A stretch of 9,272 nt of DNA. Origin: a bacterium. GTDB taxonomy: Bacteria; Patescibacteria; ABY1; BM507; VMTK01. The stretch's first letter is position 1. Each line of letters starts with the position of its first letter. Below are positions 1-5,237 of this stretch, piece after piece. Made by a program: the position numbers and the translations under genes. The DNA lies in contig DAOWHZ010000034.1 in assembly GCA_030641105.1 (NCBI GenBank), forward strand, positions 1-9,272, given 5' to 3'. The notes beneath the pieces were generated by a model. The model made no database searches and was not told the origin of the DNA. It saw only the letters and a list, made by a program, of their open reading frames with translations.

Positions 1-344
1 CGCCTAGATAAATCCTTTTCTAATTCCTGTTCAAAAACCACCCTGTCCGGATGCCGCCTGTCGCTATATCCCTGCTCACTGCGGTAAGTTGTTATTTCAA
101 CAGCATTTTCAGTTTCACCTTGCTTATTTTTAATCGGGACTATCACTGTTCCAAAAACATTTTCATACTTTCCATCTGGAAAAATTTTTAAAATTTCTTC
201 CGGCTTGGCAATAGTTGTTATATCCCAATCTTTCGGGATAACAGAACGCAATAAATCACGCACGCATCCGCCTACAATATAGGCCTCATAGCCAGCTTGT
301 TCTAATTCGGTTATTATATTTTTTACATAAATTGGAATTTTCAT
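1..344 (-). CDS. tRNA nucleotidyltransferase / poly(A) polymerase family protein, N-terminal part
   Basis: The first 114 codons of a class II nucleotidyltransferase that runs off the left edge of the window. These enzymes add CCA to tRNA 3' ends, or poly(A) to RNA, in the cytoplasm. Visible family marks are the nucleotide-binding GGCVRD motif (residues 25-30), the metal-binding pair D39/D41 in KDWDITT, the strand FGTVIVPI, and the block starting VEITTYRSE followed by YSDRRHP, which leads into the second half of the head domain. The N-terminus alone cannot separate a CCA-adding enzyme from a poly(A) polymerase; CCA addition is more likely in a small genome with a single copy. The ATG at 344 is preferred because the family motif starts about 25 residues in, as expected. 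There is no Shine-Dalgarno site, and a promoter lies so close that the transcript should start at or next to the ATG. Confidence 0.9.
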   Translation of the reverse strand, partial: MKIPIYVKNIITELEQAGYEAYIVGGCVRDLLRSVIPKDWDITTIAKPEEILKIFPDGKYENVFGTVIVPIKNKQGETENAVEITTYRSEQGYSDRRHPDRVVFEQELEKDLSR

Positions 345-350
345 AACTAA

Positions 351-379
351 AATATACTATAAATAACTTAATAAGTCAA
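351..379 (-). promoter_or_regulatory. sigma70-type promoter giving a probably leaderless mRNA
   Basis: On the minus strand, TTGACT (379-374) and TATATT (356-351) are separated by exactly 17 bp. With a usual six-base discriminator, transcription would begin at about 344, the A of the nucleotidyltransferase ATG. This agrees with the missing ribosome-binding site. It is the best promoter in the window by consensus match and spacing; the start point itself is inferred. Confidence 0.6.
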
Positions 380-412
380 AAAATGAATTTATATTAATAT
401 AATATCTATTTA

Positions 413-451
413 TTAAAAGTAAAAAAGCAGAGTCATTTTTTGACCCTGCTT
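413..451 (-). terminator. intrinsic terminator after the zinc-ribbon gene
   Basis: Arms at 441-451 and 425-435 form an 11-bp stem with a five-base loop. On the minus strand the stem is followed by TTTTTT, then AC and TTTT. The single irregular pair is a G-U wobble in minus-strand RNA but an A-C mismatch in plus-strand RNA, so the hairpin is built for minus-strand transcription. It ends the transcript coming from the gene at 500-757 and isolates the nucleotidyltransferase gene. Confidence 0.8.
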
Positions 452-499
452 GGTGCTCGCCATTTAACATTTTTACCGCCTTGACTTTTGCCTTAAGTA

Positions 500-757
500 T
501 TACTCTGCACTTATGCAATCGTATGCTGTATTACATCTCGCGCATTTTTTATTGCATCTGCCGCCAAATAATTCCCAATATTTTTTATTGCCGCATTTAG
601 GGCATTTGCCAAACAAATTTAATATAGGTGTTTTCAAAGACCCTCCACTTTTTTTAAATGCATTGTCAATGTTTCTGCAACGATTTTTTAATGCTTCCTC
701 TGTTTTGAGATTCATTTGCGACGACTTTTCAATTGAACTCACACATGTTTTAGGCAT
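500..757 (-). CDS. small zinc-ribbon protein, function unknown
   Basis: An 85-residue protein that I do not recognise as a named family. The N-terminal half is charged and probably helical (residues 10-37). The C-terminal half carries CPKCG (C52, C55) and CNKKCARC (C68, C72, C75), with another Cys at C81: a zinc-ribbon or treble-clef-like arrangement. There is no signal peptide or membrane segment. That it is a real gene is supported by GGAGGG 7 nt before the ATG, the only strong ribosome-binding site in the window, and by a well-formed intrinsic terminator just after it. It may have its own weak promoter in the 70-nt gap after the Nudix gene. The role could be nucleic-acid binding or a small regulator, but nothing here shows it. 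Confidence 0.75.
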   Translation of the reverse strand: MPKTCVSSIEKSSQMNLKTEEALKNRCRNIDNAFKKSGGSLKTPILNLFGKCPKCGNKKYWELFGGRCNKKCARCNTAYDCISAE

Positions 758-764
758 GTCATTA

Positions 765-770
765 CCCTCC
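765..770 (-). promoter_or_regulatory. strong Shine-Dalgarno site of the zinc-ribbon gene
   Basis: GGAGGG on the minus strand, 7 nt before the ATG at 757, decides that start. An overlapping ATG at 762 is out of frame and too close to the site. No other gene in the window has a comparable site. Confidence 0.8.
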
Positions 771-828
771 TTTTTGGTTTTTTATAATTTAACACAAATA
801 ACTTGTCTGGCCAATAAAAAACAAAAAA

Positions 829-1254
829 TCAATAAATCTTGCCTGTTTTAAAATTTCTAATCGTCAACTCGGTTCCTTCTAATATCTTATCCGGCAAACT
901 TTTCAAGCTAAACCATTTCCACTCCTTGCATTTGTCCGGCTCCATTACTTTTGGCTCCCCGCCTTGATATTCCGCTTTTACGCCAATATTTAAATAATGT
1001 TTGCCATCACTTTTAATATAGCGCATTTCATCAGCCACGGAAATCAACTTAAACTGATTAACATTTAAACCAGTCTCTTCTTTAACTTCTCTTTGAGCAG
1101 TTTGAAAAATTGTTTCACCAAATTCCAAATGCCCGCCCGGAAAACTCCATTCTCCTGCGCCATGCGAACCCTGCCGCAAACCGAGCAACACTTCGCCTTT
1201 GTTATTTTGTATCATCACGCCAATGCCAACGCGAGGATATCTTATGTTTAACAT
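829..1254 (-). CDS. Nudix hydrolase, NUDT15/MutT-like
   Basis: A 141-residue Nudix enzyme. The Nudix box is complete: GGHLEFGET, seven residues after the first Glu, then REVKEETGL. This fixes the Mg2+-binding glutamates needed to cleave nucleoside diphosphate linkages. The flanks VGVMIQNNKG, GLRQGSHGAGEWSFPGG and EPDKCKEWKWF resemble NUDT15/MTH2-type proteins, which hydrolyse (oxidised or modified) dNTPs; substrate cannot be told from sequence. I chose the ATG at 1254. A longer frame from a TTG at 1269 adds only MRIRN and starts inside a degenerate short repeat, so it is less likely. No ribosome-binding site is visible. It lies 47 nt after the ECF-S-like gene and may be co-transcribed with it. 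The stop is TGA. Confidence 0.88.
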   Translation of the reverse strand: MLNIRYPRVGIGVMIQNNKGEVLLGLRQGSHGAGEWSFPGGHLEFGETIFQTAQREVKEETGLNVNQFKLISVADEMRYIKSDGKHYLNIGVKAEYQGGEPKVMEPDKCKEWKWFSLKSLPDKILEGTELTIRNFKTGKIY

Positions 1255-1260
1255 ATTTCT

Positions 1261-1300
1261 TATTCGCAATATTCGCGATTAAATTCGCGGTTGATTAGCG
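1261..1300. repeat. degenerate ATTCGC/ATTAGCG short repeat cluster
   Basis: Four related motifs, ATTCGCAA, ATTCGCGATT, AATTCGCGG and GATTAGCGATT, are spaced 9-12 bp apart in the gap between the ECF-S-like and Nudix genes. Similar motifs occur inside the ECF-S-like gene (1501-1540) and at about 3336-3352. Confidence 0.5.
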
Positions 1301-1301
1301 A

Positions 1302-1844
1302 TTATATCCTCTTCAACCACCTCAACACCACCCAGGCAATCATCCCCCCAGCAAATGCCGTAGCAAATTGCGGCCAACTCATCATTTGCGCCACTTTTAC
1401 GGCTAGCTCCTGCTTGATTAACAATTGACTAATAAAATTCACGCTAACAAACAAAAAAGCAAACTTCAATCCAGCACCAGCAATAACTCCAAGCCAATAA
1501 TTTTTGGCGTTATTTGGCGTAGATTGGCGTAAATTAGCGAAATAATCCACACATAACACCAAAATAACATTCCCAATCATAATAAACGGCACAACCGGCG
1601 CCAAAATTGCCGGCAATAGCCCGCCTGACAATGCCATTAAACTTGGAATCAGACAAACAACCAAAGCGCTGCGAATACCAACCAAAAACAAAGTCAAAAT
1701 CAAAATAGCATTGACAATCGGTCCAATCACCCACTGCAGATGAATAAAAAACGGTAGCGCTGTAGCCGCACCGGCCAGCGCTAAAAATTGCGCCATAGCG
1801 CGGACATTAACCTGCGCTAATGCTTTTTCTTTTGTGTAAAACAT
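1302..1844 (-). CDS. ECF-S-like small membrane protein of the hydrogenase locus
   Basis: A 180-residue hydrophobic protein with about six membrane segments (roughly residues 16-34, 38-56, 60-75, 80-100, 116-138 and 157-176). The segment WVIGPIVNAILILTLFLVG, then PSLMALSGGLLPAILAPVVPF and MIGNVILVL, resembles proteins usually annotated as ECF transporter S component, and from memory such proteins are often encoded near [FeFe]-hydrogenases. No ECF ATPase or T subunit is in the window, so a transport role is unproven. Residues 102-115, a hydrophilic loop between membrane segments, are encoded by a 10-bp-period repeat (1501-1540) and look like an insertion. The ATG at 1844 has no ribosome-binding site; the gap before it holds a perfect AT-rich inverted repeat. 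Confidence 0.7.
   Translation of the reverse strand: MFYTKEKALAQVNVRAMAQFLALAGAATALPFFIHLQWVIGPIVNAILILTLFLVGIRSALVVCLIPSLMALSGGLLPAILAPVVPFIMIGNVILVLCVDYFANLRQSTPNNAKNYWLGVIAGAGLKFAFLFVSVNFISQLLIKQELAVKVAQMMSWPQFATAFAGGMIAWVVLRWLKRI
1501..1540. repeat. four-copy 10-bp degenerate repeat inside the ECF-S-like gene
   Basis: On the plus strand the units are TTTTTGGCGT, TATTTGGCGT, AGATTGGCGT and AAATTAGCGA, in exact 10-bp register. Ten is not a multiple of three, so the protein itself does not repeat, yet the frame stays open through codons 102-115. The last unit matches the ATTAGCG motif of the nearby intergenic cluster. Confidence 0.6.
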
Positions 1845-1863
1845 AATAATATTTAAGATTTAC

Positions 1864-1914
1864 GATTTAAGATTTCAGATTTATATAAAAATCTTAAATC
1901 TGAAATCTTAAATC
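1864..1914. repeat. perfect 19-bp AT-rich inverted repeat
   Basis: GATTTAAGATTTCAGATTT at 1864-1882 is the exact reverse complement of 1896-1914, around a 13-nt spacer. The arm itself is a 7-bp direct repeat of GATTTAA/GATTTCA. It lies between the TM1266-like stop and the ECF-S-like start. In RNA it would form a long, GC-poor hairpin without a U-tract, so it is not a standard terminator; a processing site or an intergenic repeat element are both possible. Confidence 0.7.
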
Positions 1915-1923
1915 TAAAATTAA

Positions 1924-2190
1924 TTACTCTGTCATTATATTATTTTTAGCCACAATTCCGTAAAGCCGGTCTAATTTCTTGGTTAAATCATTAATTTCTT
2001 CAGCAGTGCCCTCAACCGCAACAGTAATCAAGCCAGTGCAATTTTCAACACAGCTTCTTTGCGCATTAACTCCTAAACGCGCCATAATTAAATGGCCGTA
2101 ATCAGTTAAAATCTGCTGTACTTCTTTAGCATGCGTCTGCCTGTCTTTGACTAAAATTGTAATCGCAGCAAGATGTTTTTTGTTTGGCAT
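1924..2190 (-). CDS. TM1266-family putative iron-only hydrogenase system regulator
   Basis: An 88-residue protein with an ACT/NikR-C-like fold pattern. The family signature is readable: an N-terminal strand (AAITILVKDR), a helix (KEVQQILTDYG), LIMARLGV, a second strand (LITVAVEGT), then EEINDLTKKLDRLYGI. Members are typically encoded beside [FeFe]-hydrogenases and are presumed, but not shown here, to regulate or support them. I chose the ATG at 2190. The frame stays open upstream to an ATG at 2328, but those 46 residues would overlap the C-terminus of rubrerythrin and are unlike the family. The chosen start leaves a 22-nt gap after rubrerythrin, suggesting one transcript. C47 and C51 form a CxxxC pair in the loop before the second strand and could bind metal or sense redox state. 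Confidence 0.82.
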   Translation of the reverse strand: MPNKKHLAAITILVKDRQTHAKEVQQILTDYGHLIMARLGVNAQRSCVENCTGLITVAVEGTAEEINDLTKKLDRLYGIVAKNNIMTE

Positions 2191-2212
2191 ACTTTTAACT
2201 TTATAATTTAAC

Positions 2213-2794
2213 TCAATAATTTTCGCACTTAACTTGATAATAACTTTGCGGGTGTCCGCAGGCAGGACATTTCTGCGGCGCTTCTTTGCCATAATGCTCA
2301 TACCCGCATTTACGGCATATCCAGGCAACCTCCTTGTCTTTTTTAAATACTGTTTTTGCTTCTAATTCTTTTAATAATTTTTTATATCTTTCCTCATGGT
2401 GTTTTTCAGCAATAGCAATGGATTTAAGGCGAGAGGCTATTTCAGGTAAATTTTCTTCTTCCGCAACTTGAGCAAATTCAGGATACATGCTTGTATGTTC
2501 ATAATTTTCTCCATTAATCGCGGCTTTTAAATTTTCCGCTGTAGTTCCTAAAACAATTGGCACTTCTGCGTTGATTTCTATTTTTTTTAAATCCTCTGCC
2601 TTTTCTTTTAACTCATTTATTAATCTCATTAACCATTTGGCATGTTCTCTTTCTTGATCCGCGGTAAGCAAAAAAATTTCCGCGATTTGTTCATAGCCCT
2701 GTTTTTTAGCGATTTTAGCATACATTGCATAGCGATTCCTGGCTTGAGATTCGCCAACAAAAGCAACAGCTAAATTTTTAATTGTGTTTTGCAT
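2213..2794 (-). CDS. rubrerythrin
   Basis: A 193-residue cytoplasmic peroxidase that reduces H2O2 in anaerobes. The ferritin-like four-helix domain (about 1-145) has all diiron ligands: E15, ExxH at E48/H51, ExxE at E96/E99 and ExxH at E130/H133. A C-terminal rubredoxin-like domain has CxxC at C160/C163 and CxxC at C176/C179 to bind the Fe that passes electrons to the diiron site. Length and domain order match classical rubrerythrin. Placement between the hydrogenase gene and the TM1266-like gene fits protection of an oxygen-sensitive hydrogenase. There is no ribosome-binding site; a promoter with an overlapping palindrome lies just upstream. The stop is TGA, which argues against UGA recoding. 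Confidence 0.95.
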   Translation of the reverse strand: MQNTIKNLAVAFVGESQARNRYAMYAKIAKKQGYEQIAEIFLLTADQEREHAKWLMRLINELKEKAEDLKKIEINAEVPIVLGTTAENLKAAINGENYEHTSMYPEFAQVAEEENLPEIASRLKSIAIAEKHHEERYKKLLKELEAKTVFKKDKEVAWICRKCGYEHYGKEAPQKCPACGHPQSYYQVKCENY

Positions 2795-2802
2795 ATATTT
2801 TT

Positions 2803-2839
2803 AATTAAAATTAATATTTTAATTATTTTATATTTTCAA
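2803..2839 (-). promoter_or_regulatory. rubrerythrin promoter with overlapping palindrome
   Basis: On the minus strand TTGAAA (2839-2834) and TATTAA (2816-2811) are 17 bp apart. A perfect palindrome, AATTAAAAT (2803-2811), TAAT, ATTTTAATT (2816-2824), covers the -10 and part of the spacer. The position suits a repressor of the Fur/PerR type, which often controls rubrerythrin, but the sequence is pure A/T and the operator role is only inferred. The -35 lies inside the last codons of the asparaginase gene. Confidence 0.4.
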
Positions 2840-3308
2840 ATAAGCCAAGTTTTTTATTTTTTCTAACATTATCCCAGGAAAAAATTTTGCCATTCATTGT
2901 AATATAAACTCCATTAGGTAAAGTTTGAACAGCAGAAATTGCACATCCTAAATTAAACAATGCATCAGATTTTTTTTGATTGTATGGTACCATTGCACCT
3001 AATAAAATTATTGTTTTATTCTTAATTTCTTTTCCTAAAATCTGTGCAGTTTCTGACATGGTATCGGTGCCATGTGTAATAATAATTTTATCATCTTTGC
3101 AATCTTTACAGCTTTGCAAAATTTTTTCTCTATCTTCATCAGTCGTATAAAGAGAATCTTTCATAAAAAGAATTTGGCTTTCAATATTAACCTTACATCT
3201 TCCTTGTTCCAACATTTTAGGAAGATATGTTTTATTAAAAATATATTTATCGCCTTCTTCAATTTTTTCAACATCAATTGTTCCGCCAGTTATAAATAAT
3301 CTAATCAT
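2823..3308 (-). CDS. asparaginase-like protein, N-terminal catalytic domain only
   Basis: A 161-residue protein equal to the N-terminal domain of L-asparaginase type I/II (usual length about 320-350). It keeps the first catalytic Thr (TGGTID, T10), the second Thr-Asp pair (HGTDTM, T81/D82), GAMVP, the SDALFNL block and GVYITMNGKIF. It stops soon after DNVRKNKKLG, where the linker to the C-terminal domain begins. The catalytic Lys of the second triad (near K162 of E. coli AnsB) is not obvious; Q128 appears to lie there. No remnant of the second domain exists in the 28 nt before rubrerythrin, so this is not a recent frameshift. It could be a functional one-domain amidohydrolase or a diverged protein; deamidation of Asn is not assured. 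No ribosome-binding site is visible. Confidence 0.8.
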   Translation of the reverse strand: MIRLFITGGTIDVEKIEEGDKYIFNKTYLPKMLEQGRCKVNIESQILFMKDSLYTTDEDREKILQSCKDCKDDKIIITHGTDTMSETAQILGKEIKNKTIILLGAMVPYNQKKSDALFNLGCAISAVQTLPNGVYITMNGKIFSWDNVRKNKKLGLFENIK

Positions 3309-3329
3309 ATTATTAATTTAGTTAAAGTT

Positions 3330-3358
3330 AATAAAATTTGCGTTAGTTCGCCAGTCAA
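3330..3358 (-). promoter_or_regulatory. possible promoter of the asparaginase-like gene
   Basis: On the minus strand TTGACT (3358-3353) is followed after 17 bp by TTTATT (3335-3330), a weak -10. It would give a leader of about 15-20 nt. Two GCG-centred short motifs of the kind seen at 1261-1300 lie in the spacer. Confidence 0.3.
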
Positions 3359-3395
3359 AATTTCGTATAATAAATGAATGTATAAATTTTTTAAT

Positions 3396-3417
3396 ACTCT
3401 GCTTTTTTTACTTTTAA
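3396..3417 (+). repeat. orphan copy of the 3' half of a terminator
   Basis: The plus strand reads ACTCTGC, seven T, then ACTTTTAA. This matches the 3' arm and U-tract of the terminator at 413-451 (minus strand) apart from one extra T, over about 21 nt. No matching 5' arm lies just upstream on the plus strand, so it cannot fold into the same terminator. Confidence 0.5.
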
Positions 3418-3462
3418 CTCATTCTATTTACTGCTGTCTGTTATTTATCGTCTTCTAACTTT

Positions 3463-3495
3463 GCTCCGTCGCCAAAGCTATGAAACGTCGGCGAC
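3463..3495. repeat. diverged copy of the CCAAAGC palindromic element
   Basis: GTCGCC (3468-3473) pairs with GGCGAC (3490-3495). Its half 3463-3479 read on the minus strand matches 15 of 17 bases of the element after the PSP1 gene (8164-8180). It is a GC-rich island within the 220-nt gap between the hydrogenase stop and the asparaginase-like gene. The rest of that gap is AT-rich, with TTCTTACTTC-like pyrimidine repeats at 3507-3530 and no convincing gene. Confidence 0.6.
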
Positions 3496-3528
3496 TTAAT
3501 TCTAAATTCTTACTTCTATATTTAACTT

Positions 3529-5229
3529 CTACCTTTTTATCTTATAAGTAGTATGCAACACCTGATGCTCCAACTTTCCCTGTTGCTTCAACCATTCCAA
3601 CGCCTCTAATACTCCCTTATTCTCATGCGCCTTTCTAATCTTTTTACCCTTATCAATCTTATATAACGCTTCAATCCGCTTCTGTCTGGTTTCTGGCGTA
3701 GTGGGAATTGGCTGTCCCCCGCCGCCAATACAGCCGCCTGGACAAGCCATAACCTCAATATAATCATATTTATCTAAATTCTCCAGCACTGGTTCAATAT
3801 TGCCTATGCCATTTACCACGGCTACTCTGACTTTTTTGCCGGCTATATCTACAACTGCTTCTTTAATTCCTTTCAGCCCGCGCACATCTTTAAATTCTAA
3901 ACGTGTCTTGCATAATTTATCTTTTTTACCCCGACAAGCTAAAAATTGAGCGGTTCGCAAAGCTGATTCCATTACTCCCCCGCTTCCTCCGTAAATTGCC
4001 GCGGCTCCGCTATATTCGCCTAATGGGCTGTCAGATTTTGCCGGTTTTAAATTAGCAAAATCAATATTATTTTTCTTTATCAGCCAGGCAAACTCGCGCG
4101 TAGTAATAACACAATCAACCGGCCACTGGCCCTGCGCTTTTAATTCTTTTCTTGATGCCTCAAATTTCTTGGCAGTGCAAGGCATAATTGAAACTACAAA
4201 AATATTTTTGGGATTAATATTCATTTTTTGCGCCCAATAAGTTTTAATAATCCCCGCGCTATGAATATGCGGGGATCTGGCAGTTGTTAAATTAGGTATC
4301 AGCTCCGGATGATAAAACTCAACATACTTTACCCAAGCCGGACAGCAGGATGTCATCATTGGCATAACCCCCTTATTTTTAATCCGATATAGTAATTCTT
4401 CAGCCTCAACCATAGTAGTAACATCAGCGCCAAAATTGACATCAAACACATAATTAAAGCCTAATTCACGCAATCCTGCTACAACTTGTCCAGTTACAAT
4501 TTTGCCATAAGGTAAACCAAATTCCTCACCAATACTAACCCGAATTGATGGCGCAAACTGCGCTACTACGACTTTCTTTTTATCCCGCAAAACCTTTTCC
4601 ACCATTTCCCAATGCGTTTGCTCTTGCGCCGCGCCAACCGGACAGTGCACTGCGCATTGGCCGCAATAAATACAATCTATTTTTTTATTATTGGTTGGAG
4701 CTACTTCCTGATTATGTCCTTTGCCTTTTAATTCTAAATAATTAATATTTTGCAAAAGAGAACAAGCATCAATACAATTGCGGCAATCAATGCATTGAGT
4801 GCCGTCAATTTCCACTGCATTGGCAAATTTATAAATCTTGCGCCTGCTTTTGCGGTCTTTAAAACGGGTGATTTCAATTTTGTATCTCTCGGCAAAATTA
4901 AGCAAGGGACAATTAAACCGCCAGATGCAAGTCGGACATTTTTCAATATGCTCGGCAAAAATAAGTTCAATATTCAAATTTCTCACTCTTTTTACTCTAT
5001 CTGAATCAGTAATGATTTCCATGCCGCCTTCAACTTTAGTAGAACACGATGTTACTAAATCTTTTCTACCAACAATCTCGACCACGCAAATCCGACAGTT
5101 GGCTTTTGCCGGAAAATCCGGATGACCGCAAAGCCCGGGAATAAAAATCCCGTTTTCTTTAGCAACCTTGTAAATATTTTTATCTGGCGAGCAGATTATT
5201 TCTTTATTGTTAATTTTGATTTTAATCAT
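3529..5229 (-). CDS. hydA: [FeFe]-hydrogenase, group A, NAD(H)-linked type
   Basis: A 566-residue catalytic subunit that reversibly reduces protons to H2. In order: an N-terminal [2Fe-2S] ferredoxin domain (C34, C45, C48, C62); a His-Cys3 [4Fe-4S] site (H94, C98, C101, C107); two ferredoxin-type [4Fe-4S] clusters (C146, C149, C152, C156 and C186, C189, C192, C196); and the H-cluster domain with TSCCPAW (C295/C296), MPCTAKK (C351) and MACPGGCIGGGGQP (C496, C500). All H-cluster motifs are intact. The end (GQPIPTT, KIRKAHEN, LHTTY) resembles group A3 subunits of NAD-linked, often electron-bifurcating, hydrogenases. It starts 8 nt after the NuoF-like gene with no ribosome-binding site, suggesting one transcript and coupled translation. 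There is no signal peptide, so it acts in the cytoplasm. HydE/F/G maturases would be needed from elsewhere in the genome. Confidence 0.96.
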   Translation of the reverse strand: MIKIKINNKEIICSPDKNIYKVAKENGIFIPGLCGHPDFPAKANCRICVVEIVGRKDLVTSCSTKVEGGMEIITDSDRVKRVRNLNIELIFAEHIEKCPTCIWRFNCPLLNFAERYKIEITRFKDRKSRRKIYKFANAVEIDGTQCIDCRNCIDACSLLQNINYLELKGKGHNQEVAPTNNKKIDCIYCGQCAVHCPVGAAQEQTHWEMVEKVLRDKKKVVVAQFAPSIRVSIGEEFGLPYGKIVTGQVVAGLRELGFNYVFDVNFGADVTTMVEAEELLYRIKNKGVMPMMTSCCPAWVKYVEFYHPELIPNLTTARSPHIHSAGIIKTYWAQKMNINPKNIFVVSIMPCTAKKFEASRKELKAQGQWPVDCVITTREFAWLIKKNNIDFANLKPAKSDSPLGEYSGAAAIYGGSGGVMESALRTAQFLACRGKKDKLCKTRLEFKDVRGLKGIKEAVVDIAGKKVRVAVVNGIGNIEPVLENLDKYDYIEVMACPGGCIGGGGQPIPTTPETRQKRIEALYKIDKGKKIRKAHENKGVLEALEWLKQQGKLEHQVLHTTYKIKR

Positions 5230-5237
5230 AAAAGTAA

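Noticed and set aside
513..851. Plus-strand open frame opposite the zinc-ribbon gene
   Set aside because: It mirrors a gene with its own ribosome-binding site and terminator; the translated protein shows no family features.
1255..1269. TTG start at 1269 for the Nudix gene
   Set aside because: It adds five residues inside a degenerate repeat; an in-frame ATG at 1254 lies just before the conserved domain.
2213..2215. UGA recoding as in Gracilibacteria/Absconditabacteria
   Set aside because: TGA ends rubrerythrin and the Nudix protein at family-typical lengths and no in-frame TGA is needed in any gene.
2191..2328. N-terminal extension of the TM1266-like frame to an ATG at 2328
   Set aside because: It would overlap the rubredoxin-like end of rubrerythrin, adds 46 residues unlike the family, and an ATG at 2190 gives the expected length.
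4750..5125. Overlapping plus-strand frames opposite hydA
   Set aside because: They are antisense to conserved cluster-binding regions and show no motifs.
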